Shown: positions 13,401 through 25,296 of the stretch, piece by piece
How the letters are laid out: the number at the start of each line of letters is the position of its first letter
Position numbering within the stretch: the first letter of the stretch is position 1
NCBI RefSeq assembly: GCF_016918785.1
Contig: NZ_JAFFPT010000014.1
Location: forward strand, 1 to 64,000
DNA length: 64,000 nt
Reading direction: 5' to 3'
Source: Leptospira ainazelensis
GTDB taxonomy: Bacteria > Spirochaetota > Leptospiria > Leptospirales > Leptospiraceae
The notes under the pieces: generated by a model
What the model saw: the letters and a program-made list of their open reading frames with translations, nothing else
Told to the model about the DNA's origin: nothing
The model's database searches: none
Translations under genes and position numbers: made by a program

Positions 13401-13638
13401 ACGCCAAACCTCTCACTGTCAAAAGAAAAGCTAAGATTCCTGGAAAAAAGGGGACATAAGAAGGAAGGAAAAAAGGCACTCGATTTCAATAGCGCGGAAA
13501 GAAAAATTGATTAATGTCAATCTGGCAGAAAAAAGTAGACTTCTTGCAAAGGATTCAGTCTAAATTGCAAAAGAAGTAGTGAAGACTGATGCAGATCTTA
13601 GCCCTTTCCAGAAGTCGCCTGAATTTTAAAATCATCCC

Positions 13639-13770
13639 GTCGGAAGTACGACGATCTGCCGTGAAAACTCGCGCGCCCCGCCCTGACTTTGGGTGGTGGG
13701 GTGTGGTGGTGGGAAAACTCCGGAAATTTTTCTCTATCAGAGAATTCTACTTTTTGCAAGTGCAAAGTTT
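13639..13770 (-). repeat. Palindrome-bounded GC-rich repeat element upstream of clpB
   Basis: Starts with GTCGGAAGTACGAC (about 13640-13653), then GTGAAAACTCGCGCGCCCCG and CCCTGACTTTGGGTGG, then CTCTATCAGAGAATTC and TTTTTGCAAGTGC. This is the reverse orientation of the 25297-25592 unit. No second palindrome is evident at the far end. The rest of 13401-13865 is AT-rich; I see no CIRCE-type operator and no confident promoter for clpB. Confidence 0.65.
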
Positions 13771-13865
13771 TTCGGTCGGAATTTCTAGAAAGCACCAAAC
13801 GGGTTCAGTTTCGCAGAGTTCACTTTCACACTTGTAGATAAAGAATCACCAATAGGGAGAATTCG

Positions 13866-16442
13866 ATGAAATTAGATAAACTAACTACAAAACTGAACGA
13901 AGCCCTGAGGGACGCGCAGTCTCTGGCCGAAAATTCGGGAAATCCGGAAATCAGCGAAGAACATATCATCCGAGAAGTGGTCGGCCAATCCGACGGTCTC
14001 GCTCCGCTTTTGATTTCGAAGTCTGGTTTAAATCCGACCCTATTCTTAAAAAAGACGGAGGAGTTCCTACAAAAACTTCCGAAAGTAGGAGGCGCCAAAA
14101 CGGACGTGGGATTTTCCCGGTCAGCGGTCGCACTCTTGAAAGCCGCGGACGATCTAAAAAAAGAACTCAAAGACGAATATCTTTCCACGGATCATATTCT
14201 TCTCGGGCTTTTGAAGAATGGGACCGGACCTCTCAAAGAGGAATTTTTTCGCCTTGGTTTAGAATATTCTAAATTACTCAAAATCACTTTGGAAAATCGA
14301 AAAGGAAAAACTATCATGGACGATTCACCGGAAAGTAAAACGGACGCTCTTGCGAAGTATGCAAAAAATCTAAACGAGTTATCCAAACAGGGTAAACTCG
14401 ATCCCGTCATCGGAAGGGACGAGGAAATCAGAAGAACGATTCAAGTCCTTTCCAGAAGAACCAAAAACAATCCGGTTCTTATCGGAGAACCCGGCGTGGG
14501 TAAAACCGCGATCGTGGAAGGTCTTGCCAACAAGATCGTACAAGGAGAGGTTCCTGAGGGAATTCTAAACAAGATCATCTATACCCTGGATCTCGGTTCC
14601 ATGATCGCCGGAGCAAAATACCGGGGAGAATTCGAGGACCGTCTAAAAGCGCTTCTCGACGAAGTCAAAGCGAGCGACGGAGAAGTGATCCTTTTTATCG
14701 ACGAGATTCATACGCTCGTGGGAGCCGGTGCCACCGAAGGCGCGTTAGACGCTTCTAATATGCTTAAACCGATGCTCGCACGCGGAGAACTGCGTTGTAT
14801 CGGCGCGACTACCCTGAAAGAGTATCAGAAATACATCGAAAAGGACGCGGCCTTGGAAAGAAGATTCCAACCGGTCATGGTAAAGGAACCTTCCGTCGAA
14901 GAAACCGTTACGATCCTAAGAGGACTCAAAGGTCGTTACGAACTTCATCACGGGATTCGGATTACGGATTCGGCATTGATCGCGGCGGCGACTCTTTCCA
15001 ATCGTTATATCACCGATCGTTTTCTTCCAGACAAGGCGGTCGATCTCATCGACGAAGCTTCTTCCAAGATGAGAATCGAGATCGATTCTATGCCGGAAGA
15101 ATTGGATCGCGCGAGCAAACGGATTCAATCCCTTAAGATCGAAAGAGAGGCCTTAAAAAAAGAACAGGACGCCGCTTCCAAGGATCGTCTGAAAAATCTT
15201 GAGAAAGAACTTTCAGAACACGAACAAAATTTCCAAACCTTAAAAGCGAGATGGGATTTGGAAAAAACCAAAATCTCCCGTTTGAAGCAGATCAAGGAAG
15301 AGATAGAAAAATATAAAAATCTCGAGGCCGAAGCCGAAAGAAGAGGGGAGATCAACCGTGTCGCCGAAATTCGTTACGGTAAACTCGTGGATCTTCAAAA
15401 AGAATTCGAAGCGGCAAACGAGGAATTAAAAAAACAATCCGCCACTTCCAGACTTCTCAAAGAAGAAGTTTCCGAAGAGGACATCGCGAACATCGTCTCT
15501 CGTTGGACCGGAATTCCCGTTTCCAAAATGTTACAAGGCGAAAGAGCGAAACTTCTTTTGATGGAAGACGCACTCAAGGCAAAGGTGATCGGTCAAGATC
15601 ACGCCCTAAAGCTCGTTTCCGAAGCCGTACAAAGATCTCGTGCAGGAATCGCGGACCCAAATCGCCCGATCGGAACCTTCTTGTTTCTTGGGCCAACGGG
15701 AGTGGGAAAAACTGAAACCGCCAAAGCGCTCGCCGAATTCATGTTCGACGACCCGAACGCGATGCACCGAATCGACATGAGCGAATATATGGAAGCGCAT
15801 TCAGTCGCGAGACTGATCGGAGCTCCTCCGGGATATGTGGGCTATGACGAAGGCGGACAACTCACCGAAGCGGTTCGACGAAGACCCTATTCCCTGATTC
15901 TTTTTGATGAAATCGAAAAGGCGAATCCGGACGTCTTTAATATTTTTCTTCAGATTTTGGACGAAGGACGTCTGACCGATGGAAAGGGGCGTAACGTGGA
16001 CTTTAAGAATACCGTGATCATTCTGACTTCCAATATCGGATCGGATATCTTAGGTTCGACCGAATACTCGGCGGAAGAGAAAGAAAGACTTGTGGAACAA
16101 AGGTTGAAAAAACAGTTCAAACCGGAATTTTTAAACCGTCTCGACGAGGTGATTCTCTTTCATTCGATCACCGACTCGGTGATCCATAAGATCGCAGAGA
16201 TCCAGTTGGAGATTCTCAAACAAAAAGCCAAAGAAAACGGACTCAACATAGAGTTTACAAAAGCTCTGAAAGACCACGTCTCGAAAGCCGGTTTTGATCC
16301 GGAATACGGAGCGAGACCTCTCAAAAGACTCATCCAAAGGGAAGTCGGTAACGCGCTCAGCCGTTACATATTGGATGGAAAATTCACCGAAGGGCAAAAG
16401 GTAGACGTGGACTACAAAAACTCAAAGGTGACCATACTTTAA
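13866..16442 (+). CDS. clpB: ATP-dependent disaggregase chaperone ClpB
   Basis: AAA+ Hsp100 protein that, with DnaK, solubilises aggregated proteins. At 858 residues it has the full architecture: N-terminal Clp repeats (to about 150), NBD1 with Walker [16 protein letters not shown] and Walker [14 protein letters not shown], the long coiled-coil middle domain (about 400-520), and NBD2 with [17 protein letters not shown] and [15 protein letters not shown]. There is no ClpP-binding IGL-type loop that I can see, fitting ClpB rather than ClpA/C. AGGGAG precedes the ATG. It is monocistronic as far as can be seen; ClpB matters for stress survival in Leptospira. Confidence 0.97.
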   Translation: MKLDKLTTKLNEALRDAQSLAENSGNPEISEEHIIREVVGQSDGLAPLLISKSGLNPTLFLKKTEEFLQKLPKVGGAKTDVGFSRSAVALLKAADDLKKELKDEYLSTDHILLGLLKNGTGPLKEEFFRLGLEYSKLLKITLENRKGKTIMDDSPESKTDALAKYAKNLNELSKQGKLDPVIGRDEEIRRTIQVLSRRTKNNPVLIGEPGVGKTAIVEGLANKIVQGEVPEGILNKIIYTLDLGSMIAGAKYRGEFEDRLKALLDEVKASDGEVILFIDEIHTLVGAGATEGALDASNMLKPMLARGELRCIGATTLKEYQKYIEKDAALERRFQPVMVKEPSVEETVTILRGLKGRYELHHGIRITDSALIAAATLSNRYITDRFLPDKAVDLIDEASSKMRIEIDSMPEELDRASKRIQSLKIEREALKKEQDAASKDRLKNLEKELSEHEQNFQTLKARWDLEKTKISRLKQIKEEIEKYKNLEAEAERRGEINRVAEIRYGKLVDLQKEFEAANEELKKQSATSRLLKEEVSEEDIANIVSRWTGIPVSKMLQGERAKLLLMEDALKAKVIGQDHALKLVSEAVQRSRAGIADPNRPIGTFLFLGPTGVGKTETAKALAEFMFDDPNAMHRIDMSEYMEAHSVARLIGAPPGYVGYDEGGQLTEAVRRRPYSLILFDEIEKANPDVFNIFLQILDEGRLTDGKGRNVDFKNTVIILTSNIGSDILGSTEYSAEEKERLVEQRLKKQFKPEFLNRLDEVILFHSITDSVIHKIAEIQLEILKQKAKENGLNIEFTKALKDHVSKAGFDPEYGARPLKRLIQREVGNALSRYILDGKFTEGQKVDVDYKNSKVTIL

Positions 16443-16460
16443 AAGGAAAAAAATCCGGCC

Positions 16461-17630
16461 TTAAGTCGTTCTTCTTTCTCCGATCTCGGGAATGAGGGAC
16501 GGTTTAGGGTCTTCTTTTTTTAAAACTAAGTTTCTCAAATCCTTTGGAGAATATCCCGTAAAACGAATACAAGCTCTGTGAAACGGAGAATAAGAATTGA
16601 ATCCGCATTCCAATCCGATATCGATTAGATTTTTGTTAGTCTCCTCCAGGATCAGACGTTTAGCTTCTTCGATCCGATTCTGATTTATAAAATCGGTAAA
16701 ACTAGTACTCCGATATTGGTTTAAATACAAGGAAGCCTGGTGAACCGAAATTCCCAAATAAGCTGAAAGGTCCGGAAGCCGCAGTTCCTCGTCTAAAAAA
16801 CGTTTTTCGTCTAAAAAGGACTTCAATCGATCTTCGATACGTGCAAGATCGTTTTCCTTCAATAGTCCTTTGTTGTCCGAAGTAGAATCAGTCCTTTTTC
16901 GATTCGTTTTTTCCTCAATCAGTGCGACACTTTCTTTTCTTCTATGCAATCTCCGTTCGATCGAAAGCGAACTCATCGTCTTCTTATCCGTAATCACGGG
17001 CGCATAAATCTCAAGTAAATGGAAGTAAACCAGTAAAAGTCCCGGAACCACGTTGGAAATCAAATGAAAACGCAGATCGTTTTTAAAGATAGCGATCATA
17101 TCCAGCAACAAAGCGAAGCCCATAAAAAAAGAGATTATAGTGAGGTGATAGTAGATTTTTGGGAGTTTTCTTGAATAGATGGAACCGGTGATTTCTACAA
17201 AAGTATAAGAAGTGATTGCGATACTCACGAAATTCCCCGCGATGTTAAAGGTAATCTCATCGCGGAAAATAAACGAAAGGATGAAGTTGATTGCAAACGT
17301 GAATAACAAATTGATTCCTGCGTCGTTATTCCGAATTTCCAATCCGATCGATTTTCTCATGAGAGACCTACACATAAAACAGGAATAGATGATCAGCCCG
17401 AAGAACAGGAGTGACACGTCGTAATGACTTCCGCTCTGGGATTGCAGGAGATAAAAATCGCTGTCTCCGCCGATATAAAGAAAGAGGCTGATGCAGATAA
17501 ACGTAATTCCATAGAATACGTTCATTCTATTTTTTTTAAAACGATATAACCTTAAGAGTCCAATCGAAAAACCGAGGTAAATCCCAATCAGATGAAGGTG
17601 ACTGATTATTTTATCAAAATCAAAAATCAT
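16461..17630 (-). CDS. AraC-family regulator with N-terminal seven-helix membrane domain
   Basis: A 389-residue protein. The first roughly 200 residues hold about seven hydrophobic helices (IIYSCFMCRSL, LLFTFAINFILSFIF, VPGLLLVYFHLLEIY and others). A basic linker (RRLHRRKESV) leads to a C-terminal AraC double HTH: LPDLSAYLGISVHQASLYLNQ and ECGFNSYSPFHRACIRFTGYSP. It is probably an inner-membrane sensor that contacts DNA directly; this arrangement recurs in Leptospira. The ligand and target genes are unknown. It converges with clpB, with an 18-bp gap. Confidence 0.88.
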   Translation of the reverse strand: MIFDFDKIISHLHLIGIYLGFSIGLLRLYRFKKNRMNVFYGITFICISLFLYIGGDSDFYLLQSQSGSHYDVSLLFFGLIIYSCFMCRSLMRKSIGLEIRNNDAGINLLFTFAINFILSFIFRDEITFNIAGNFVSIAITSYTFVEITGSIYSRKLPKIYYHLTIISFFMGFALLLDMIAIFKNDLRFHLISNVVPGLLLVYFHLLEIYAPVITDKKTMSSLSIERRLHRRKESVALIEEKTNRKRTDSTSDNKGLLKENDLARIEDRLKSFLDEKRFLDEELRLPDLSAYLGISVHQASLYLNQYRSTSFTDFINQNRIEEAKRLILEETNKNLIDIGLECGFNSYSPFHRACIRFTGYSPKDLRNLVLKKEDPKPSLIPEIGERRTT

Positions 17631-18210
17631 AATTCTCCGTAAAGCTATCTTTCAGATTATGCTTGTCCCGTTTAGTTTTCAAAATTTCCAAATGCACCTT
17701 GTCCGTTCAAACAGTCCTTAGGCGATTTTGTTTTTATAAAATAGGATTCAATTGCTCTTTTTTGGAAATTGAGTCTCGATTCCTATTTTTTAATTTTAAA
17801 CAACTACTCTTAAGGGAATCTAATTTTGCAATTAACTTGCTATAAACTAGAAGATCTAATCTATAATTTAGCTTTTGATTTGATTACAATTATAAATCGC
17901 TAAATTTGCTTACTTGTAATTTTTTTGTCGTTTTAACGGTTTTGTATCAAAACAATCCGCTCTGGGCTTCGAATGTTTTTGACATATCCATGTCTTTGTA
18001 AAAAGAAATAAATAATTTCTAACATGAAATCCTGGATTCCTTTTTAGGGTTCAAAAACGCGATCATTTGAGATCCAACGAGGGATGGGGATAAAACTTCG
18101 CTTAACAATCCTCTGGCGATTTTTTGCTTCTATAATTTTTCCTTTTTATAATCCAAGAAGAATTCCTTAAGAATCTGATGTATTCTTGGTTTTACTTTGG
18201 AGGAAGAACT
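17631..18210. other. AT-rich intergenic region, no gene seen
   Basis: About 580 bp between the membrane AraC gene and the divergent DUF1566 lipoprotein gene. It must hold both promoters. A TTGACA hexamer occurs near 17979 but no well-spaced -10 follows. Short frames here have poor starts and composition. Confidence 0.5.
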
Positions 18211-20310
18211 ATGAAGAGGACTGGAAAAAAATCTAAATTCAATCACTTCAGAATCGTTTCGATTTGGCTTTTTCTCCTCCCCTTTTTTGTTTCCTGTCTG
18301 AAGGATCTAAGTCAGGAGAGTTTTAAATTTTTCTATTTGCCGACTTCAATCTCGAACATCGCCAATCCTTTTGGATCCTCGGATCCGATCCTCAATTCCA
18401 CCCAACTTTCTTTTGGGGGAGGTAAGAGTCTTTACAATGGAGTTTACTATGCCTCCGCCATGGGTTCCGGTGATTTTGGAGTCAACATAGTTCTCAATTT
18501 TTCGAACATCGCATCCGGCACCGAGCTGAAAATCTGCCTGAACGATCCTGGCTGCGCGTCTGTGGGAAGTCTTCTCTACAGTATGCCGTTGCTCTCTACA
18601 GTTTCAAATTTAGATTTGAATCTTTCCTTTCCGGAAGAATATCCGGTGATTATCGGGGGAAATTCTCTGAACGTTTCTTTGTTTAAGGATTCTCAGATTA
18701 TAAGTCAGAAATCGGTTTCGTTAATTTATGACAATTCTGCTCCTGCTCTTAGTTTTTCAATCTCCGGTGGAACTTATACATCGGCCCAAAGTTTAAATGT
18801 GACTTGCAACGATACGGTTTCCGGATGTAAGGATTTGATTTATACAATCGATGGAACCGATCCGACCTTTTCGCTTCTTTCCGATTTTGATCCTTTGCAG
18901 ATCGTTTTTGGGTCCGTTTTTCCGACTTCTTCCCTTGGAATCGGGAATGGAACTACTACCGTAAAGGTTCTCGCATCCGATCGAGCCGGCAACCTTGTTG
19001 GACCCGTGTCCGCTACTTATACGGTAAATCTTCCGTTGACTCCGGCTCCGACGTTAACCCTCAATTCGATCCAAAATGGAACTACAAACGCGGGAAATAC
19101 AACTTCGATCAATTGGACCTCGGATACAGCCGGAAATTATTTTATCGTAACAAGCGCGACGGATTGTGCGAACATTACACCCGGGGTTACGATCGCGACA
19201 GGAGTTTTAGCGACCTCAGGAACACAAGATACTACGGTTCCTAACGGGAGTTTTTCCGAGGGAGTGAATTCTTTCAAACTTTGTCTTTTGGATAGTTCCA
19301 ATCAGTCGGGAAGTTTTAATTTCAACGTAACTCTGGATACGGCGGCGCCGACTCTTTCTTCTACCTCTCCAAGTTCGGGTAGCGTTGGTATTGATGTTTT
19401 CAACCGGGAATTGATTCTAACTTTTAACGAGACAATGCAACCCGGAACGACCGTTGAATTGCATCTCCTTGTCACCTACGGGAGCGGTGGAACGATTACG
19501 ACCGTAGAGTTGACACTTCCCTCAAGTCTTGTCGTCCAGTGGATTTCAGGAACCGTCGTGAAGATCGATCTGGATTCGATTCTTCCGGAGTTTACCCAGA
19601 TCCAGGCGAAATTGTTGGCATCCAGTTTTAAAGACGTCGCGGGAAACGCTCTTGTAGGAGATGGAACGGGTTATTTTTACGTAAACTACACGACGGGTGG
19701 AATGGTTTCTTTGAGGAACATCATCGATTCGAACCAGCCGGGTTGTTTCGATGCGAGCGGAGGCGGGATTGTTTGTACGGGAACGGGACAAGACGGAGCG
19801 TTTGCCGGAACTCCTGCGCTCCAATCGATCTCCGTCCCTGTCTTTTTGGGAAGTTTTGTGAGCGACCCGGTCAGTGTGGATCTTACGAGCGGTTTGACCT
19901 GGAGAAGTTGTGTGCAGGGCATGGAATGGAACGGGAGCACATGTGCGGGGACTCCGACCGAGGTCAATTGGTCCAACGCTTTATCCAGTTGTTCCTCCCT
20001 CAACGAAAGAAATACAAATCAAGGGTACGCGGGTTTGAAGGCTTGGAGACTCGCGACCATGGACGATTTTCATTCTTTGATAACCTTTCCTTCCGCAAGC
20101 TCGGGTTATACGTTTGTGGCTCCTTCGAGTTTTCCGAATTTTCCGAGTAACGCTTCGAATCAAAGGTTTTGGAGCGCGACCACTGTTCGTACAAACACGG
20201 GGAGCGCGTATGTGCTTCGAAATTTCGGCGCGAGAATTTTTACTTACAATAAGAATAATTCGAACGACGGATATTCCTATTACGGGCTTTGCGTAAACGG
20301 AAATCCTTAA
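18211..20310 (+). CDS. Large surface lipoprotein with Ig-like domains and C-terminal DUF1566 domain
   Basis: A 699-residue protein from the ATG at 18211, which has GGAGG at the right distance; an in-frame ATG 11 codons upstream does not. The signal peptide ends in PFFVSC (lipobox-like Cys). The middle has a chitobiase-C-terminal-like module (GGTYTSAQSLNVTC, then YTIDGTDPT) and an SbsA-type Ig-like domain (STSPSSGSVGIDV, then LTFNETM). The last 180 residues are a DUF1566/Lcl domain (GLTWRSC, WRLATMDDFHSLI, RFWSATT). It is probably a surface-exposed binding protein. A second DUF1566 gene follows 16 bp later. Confidence 0.85.
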   Translation: MKRTGKKSKFNHFRIVSIWLFLLPFFVSCLKDLSQESFKFFYLPTSISNIANPFGSSDPILNSTQLSFGGGKSLYNGVYYASAMGSGDFGVNIVLNFSNIASGTELKICLNDPGCASVGSLLYSMPLLSTVSNLDLNLSFPEEYPVIIGGNSLNVSLFKDSQIISQKSVSLIYDNSAPALSFSISGGTYTSAQSLNVTCNDTVSGCKDLIYTIDGTDPTFSLLSDFDPLQIVFGSVFPTSSLGIGNGTTTVKVLASDRAGNLVGPVSATYTVNLPLTPAPTLTLNSIQNGTTNAGNTTSINWTSDTAGNYFIVTSATDCANITPGVTIATGVLATSGTQDTTVPNGSFSEGVNSFKLCLLDSSNQSGSFNFNVTLDTAAPTLSSTSPSSGSVGIDVFNRELILTFNETMQPGTTVELHLLVTYGSGGTITTVELTLPSSLVVQWISGTVVKIDLDSILPEFTQIQAKLLASSFKDVAGNALVGDGTGYFYVNYTTGGMVSLRNIIDSNQPGCFDASGGGIVCTGTGQDGAFAGTPALQSISVPVFLGSFVSDPVSVDLTSGLTWRSCVQGMEWNGSTCAGTPTEVNWSNALSSCSSLNERNTNQGYAGLKAWRLATMDDFHSLITFPSASSGYTFVAPSSFPNFPSNASNQRFWSATTVRTNTGSAYVLRNFGARIFTYNKNNSNDGYSYYGLCVNGNP

Positions 20311-20326
20311 ACGGAGGGAAATGGAA

Positions 20327-20812
20327 ATGAGATCAAAAGTAGTTTTGTTATTCTTTCTTCATTGCAGTGCGTTTTCTTTGGTCGCTTATACGGGGCCTTT
20401 TACGGATGTCGGAAACGGGACGATATTGGATCAGAAGAGCGGGTTGGTTTGGCAAAAATGCGCATCCGGCCAAGGAAGCGCTGGAGATTCCTATTCGGAT
20501 TGTATGGTGGGAACTGCGGTTAGCGTAGATTGGATCAATGCCTTGGCCTATTGCAATTCTTTAGCCTTGGGAGGAGGAGGGTGGAGATTGCCTTCCGTTA
20601 AGGAACTCGTTTCCCTGGTGGACTATTCGAGAGCGGCTTCCCCATTTATAAATCAGGTCATTTTTCCAAATGCTTCCAGCGGCTATTGGACTTCGACCAC
20701 ACATCCATCCGGAAGTTATAAATTTCAAGCCTACCAAGTCGCTTTTAATAGCGGGACTTACGATACATTTGATAAAGCGACTTCGTTTGCGAGAGTCCGT
20801 TGTGTCCGCTGA
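20327..20812 (+). CDS. Secreted single-domain DUF1566 protein
   Basis: 161 residues from ATG 20327; an ATG two codons earlier is only 2-3 nt from the GGAGGG ribosome site, so the later one is better spaced. After a signal peptide (VVLLFFLHCSAFSLVAY) the whole protein is one DUF1566/Lcl domain: GTILDQKSGLVWQKC, VDWINALAYCNSL, GWRLPSVKELVSLVDY, GYWTSTT and FARVRCVR at the end. The domain matches the C-terminus of the preceding lipoprotein, so the pair may have arisen by duplication and may act together outside the cell. Confidence 0.85.
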   Translation: MRSKVVLLFFLHCSAFSLVAYTGPFTDVGNGTILDQKSGLVWQKCASGQGSAGDSYSDCMVGTAVSVDWINALAYCNSLALGGGGWRLPSVKELVSLVDYSRAASPFINQVIFPNASSGYWTSTTHPSGSYKFQAYQVAFNSGTYDTFDKATSFARVRCVR

Positions 20813-20831
20813 TGTAAGGTTAGTACACAAA

Positions 20832-20860
20832 AAAGGGAAGCGAGTGCTTCCCTTTCTCTT
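20832..20860 (+). terminator. Intrinsic terminator between convergent genes
   Basis: A perfect 10-bp stem AAAGGGAAGC / GCTTCCCTTT with a GAGT tetraloop, flanked by A-rich sequence on the left and a T-rich stretch on the right. It lies between the stop of the DUF1566 gene and the stop of the convergent HTH gene, and could serve both directions. Confidence 0.8.
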
Positions 20861-20878
20861 TAGGAAATTAACCCTTTT

Positions 20879-21601
<723 letters not shown>

Positions 21602-21634
21602 AAAAATCCCGGTGTAAAATTTCACCGGGATGTG
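21602..21634 (-). terminator. Intrinsic terminator after the PPIase-like lipoprotein gene
   Basis: A 9-bp stem ATCCCGGTG / CACCGGGAT with an 8-nt loop; on the minus strand it is followed by TTTTTCC. It lies just past the stop at 21650. Confidence 0.8.
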
Positions 21635-21649
21635 AACTAAGGAGGTTTT

Positions 21650-23128
<1,479 letters not shown>

Positions 23129-23146
23129 GAAGTTGTGTCTTGAATC

Positions 23147-23506
23147 TTAGTATTTGTGAATTGTTTTACGGGTTGTAGGAGGTTGTCGATCCGGGATTTC
23201 CACTGAAATTTCCCGGGTCAGGTTCTTTTCTCGGGAGCTGTATAAATTTTTCATTTCAGCGGGTGATTTTCCGGATTTTCCGGAGTTTTTTACCAGGCCC
23301 GTTTTGCCGGGTTCTTCCTTTATCTTTAAAGAAAGAATCTCGTTTTTTCCAGATTCTAAATTTGCCATTTCTTTTTGAATGGAGTCCTTCAAAATCCCGG
23401 AATAGTCTCGGTCTGAGGAAATTCTCTCCTGAATTTTTCCCAATTCAAGTATGTCTCGGTCCACTTCTTCAATCTTACGAAAAAGATGTGCTACCTTTAC
23501 CTTCAT
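23147..23506 (-). CDS. Small coiled-coil protein of unknown function
   Basis: 119 residues. The first half is a heptad-like helix (HLFRKIEEVDRDILELGKIQ) and the second half is polar, basic and probably disordered (GKTGLVKNSGKSGKSPAEM). There is no signal peptide. The start overlaps the stop of the upstream membrane protein gene (ATGA), and the foldase-like lipoprotein follows. I do not recognise a family. Confidence 0.65.
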   Translation of the reverse strand: MKVKVAHLFRKIEEVDRDILELGKIQERISSDRDYSGILKDSIQKEMANLESGKNEILSLKIKEEPGKTGLVKNSGKSGKSPAEMKNLYSSREKNLTREISVEIPDRQPPTTRKTIHKY

Positions 23507-24126
23507 ACTTCAATCCCATCGTTGATCTTTTTTGATTCTACGTCGGTTTGCAAGAATGAAAATACAAGAAAGTACGAAAAATTCAATATTCCTTGAGAAG
23601 GGTGAATAAGCAATATTGTGAGAATCAAAAAAAGGAAGAAGACGGTTCTTCGCCCCGATTCTCCCGAACGAAAGAAAAGAAACGCCAAAACAAGACTTAA
23701 AATCCCAGCTTTGAGAATGTAGAAAAAACCGAGTGGAATCCAGAATTCAAAGTCTCCTTGATACCAGATTCTAAATCCGGCGATGAGAAGAAGCGAGAGC
23801 GGAAGAATTTGTTTTCTGAGAATTCGACCGGAATCGGAGCGAGGATCTCCCGTTTTCTTGGGTCTCCATTCTTCTTTGAGAGAAAGAATTCCGGTGCAGT
23901 GGATGCAGATTAAGTCCAAAATATCTCCGGAAGTGGATCCGTCTAACCCGGAGATTGCGAGAAGAATCAGGGTGAGAACTCCCGGAAGTTCCAAATTTTG
24001 GGGACCACCTACGCTTCCTTTTTTGCGATAGAAAAGGATCGCAAATCCCAAAACAAAAGCGCCCGGAGAAAGAAAAGAATAAGATCTCAAAATCAGAAAT
24101 AGGATCGCTAAGAGGTGAAAAACCAT
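23503..24126 (-). CDS. Multi-spanning membrane protein of unknown function
   Basis: About 207 residues from ATG 24126; the longer in-frame start at 24237 would overlap the divergent STAS gene and adds only a polar segment. Roughly six hydrophobic helices are visible (VFHLLAILFLILRSY, LPGVLTLILLAI, GILSLVLAFLFF, VFFLFLILTILLIHP). ICIHCTGI may hold a Cys pair. It is the first gene of the three-gene operon ending with the foldase-like lipoprotein, so a link to envelope biogenesis is possible but unproven. Confidence 0.6.
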   Translation of the reverse strand: MVFHLLAILFLILRSYSFLSPGAFVLGFAILFYRKKGSVGGPQNLELPGVLTLILLAISGLDGSTSGDILDLICIHCTGILSLKEEWRPKKTGDPRSDSGRILRKQILPLSLLLIAGFRIWYQGDFEFWIPLGFFYILKAGILSLVLAFLFFRSGESGRRTVFFLFLILTILLIHPSQGILNFSYFLVFSFLQTDVESKKINDGIEV

Positions 24127-24171
24127 TTGTCGTAGGGAAGAAATGCTTATAGACTGTCTTTCCGAGCCACT

Positions 24172-24525
24172 ATGATTCTGAACGAAATCATCATTTCTAC
24201 GGAGAAAATCGACAACGTTCAGGTTATGAAGCTCCAAGGTTCCATCAACTCATTTACTGAAAAAAAGTTCCGAGATCAACTTTCCGATTCGATCCGGTCC
24301 GGGCCCGTGATTCTCGATCTGGAAGAGGTGAGTTTGATCTCTTCCAGAGGAATCCAATCTCTCAAAGAAATGAATCAGTTGAGTTTTACTTCTCGGAATA
24401 AATTGGTCCTGATTCATCCGACCGATTCAGTGAAGAATGCGATCAAGATGGCCGCTCTCAACGGTCTTTTTTTGATCGCGCCCGATGAAGAGTCGGCCTT
24501 AAAAATGACGATGAAAAATAGGTAG
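24172..24525 (+). CDS. STAS-domain anti-sigma-factor antagonist
   Basis: 117-residue single STAS domain of the SpoIIAA/RsbV type. The phosphoacceptor loop reads LEEVSLISSRGIQSL, where family members usually have FIDSSGIG: the acceptor Ser is kept, the Asp before it is Ser, and the following Ser is Arg. The C-terminal NGLFLIAPDEESAL is also typical. The expected function is phosphorylation-controlled binding of an RsbW-type kinase in partner switching; an RsbW-like kinase occurs at 63271, but no evidence links the two. Confidence 0.88.
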   Translation: MILNEIIISTEKIDNVQVMKLQGSINSFTEKKFRDQLSDSIRSGPVILDLEEVSLISSRGIQSLKEMNQLSFTSRNKLVLIHPTDSVKNAIKMAALNGLFLIAPDEESALKMTMKNR

Positions 24526-24532
24526 GAAACAA

Positions 24533-25279
24533 GTGGCAAATTCGGTTCGATTCAACTATGCGCGTAAACTTTGGCATCTCCTCGGTTTGATTGTCCCCGT
24601 TTGTTACTATCAGGACGTTTTTCAAGGTGCATTCGGTCTTTTGAACGCGACCCGCGCTGTGATTTCGGTGACGCTTGTCGTCTGTCTGGGAATCATTCTT
24701 TTACTCGAGTATCTTCGATTTCGTTTCCCCGGTTTTCAGAAATTTTTTCTCTCCATTGCGGGAGTTTTGATGAAAGAAGAAGAGAAAACAAGGCTCAACG
24801 GAACGCTCCCGTATTTTCTTTCCTGTACGTTTGTGGTTTTTCTCTTTCCTCCGGAGATTTCGATTCTTTCCATGCTTTTTCTCGTGATCGGAGATCCGAC
24901 GGCTGCTTGGGTGGGGACATTTTTTGGGAGAAGAAGATTTTCCAACGGGAAATCCGTGGAAGGAATTTTGGCGTTTATTCTCTCTTGTACGATCGTAGGT
25001 TTTTTATTTATGTTTATTTCCGATACATACGGAAAACAAAACTTTCTGAAGGCGGATGGATTCGTATTTTATAATAACTTTATATTCTTAATTCCCGCGA
25101 TTTTAATTTCTGCCGTTACCGAACTCTACTGCGGAACGTATTGGAACGGACTGATCGACGATAATCTCTTGATTCCTACGGTTTCAGCCGTTGTTTTGGG
25201 GTTGACTGCTTGGTTGATTCTGAGTGTGGAACCTTCTACGATTTTTTTAAATCCTGCCGAGCTGTTTTTGAAAATTTGA
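24533..25279 (+). CDS. Polyprenol/dolichol-kinase-like or CDP-diglyceride-synthase-like membrane enzyme
   Basis: 248 residues with about seven helices, starting at GTG 24533 after AGGA. Key signature: LVIGDPTAAWVGTFFG followed by FSNGKSVEGILAFI, the G-D-x-x-A...G[K]S-x-E-G motif of the SEC59/DGK1/VTE5 CTP-dependent lipid kinase group and related cytidylyltransferases. It also has KLWHLLGLIVP at the start. It probably phosphorylates an isoprenoid or diacylglycerol lipid at the inner membrane. It is 7 bp after the STAS gene, so the two are cotranscribed. Confidence 0.75.
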   Translation: MANSVRFNYARKLWHLLGLIVPVCYYQDVFQGAFGLLNATRAVISVTLVVCLGIILLLEYLRFRFPGFQKFFLSIAGVLMKEEEKTRLNGTLPYFLSCTFVVFLFPPEISILSMLFLVIGDPTAAWVGTFFGRRRFSNGKSVEGILAFILSCTIVGFLFMFISDTYGKQNFLKADGFVFYNNFIFLIPAILISAVTELYCGTYWNGLIDDNLLIPTVSAVVLGLTAWLILSVEPSTIFLNPAELFLKI

Positions 25280-25296
25280 CCGTTGAGAGAGAGGGT

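Noticed and set aside
13589..13837. 82-codon frame upstream of clpB
   Set aside because: Reads through the palindrome-bounded repeat; its opposite strand also has a frame, as repeats of this composition often do.
17663..17845. 60-codon frame in the 17631-18210 gap
   Set aside because: Low-complexity Phe/Leu/Asn composition from AT-rich DNA and no supporting start signal.
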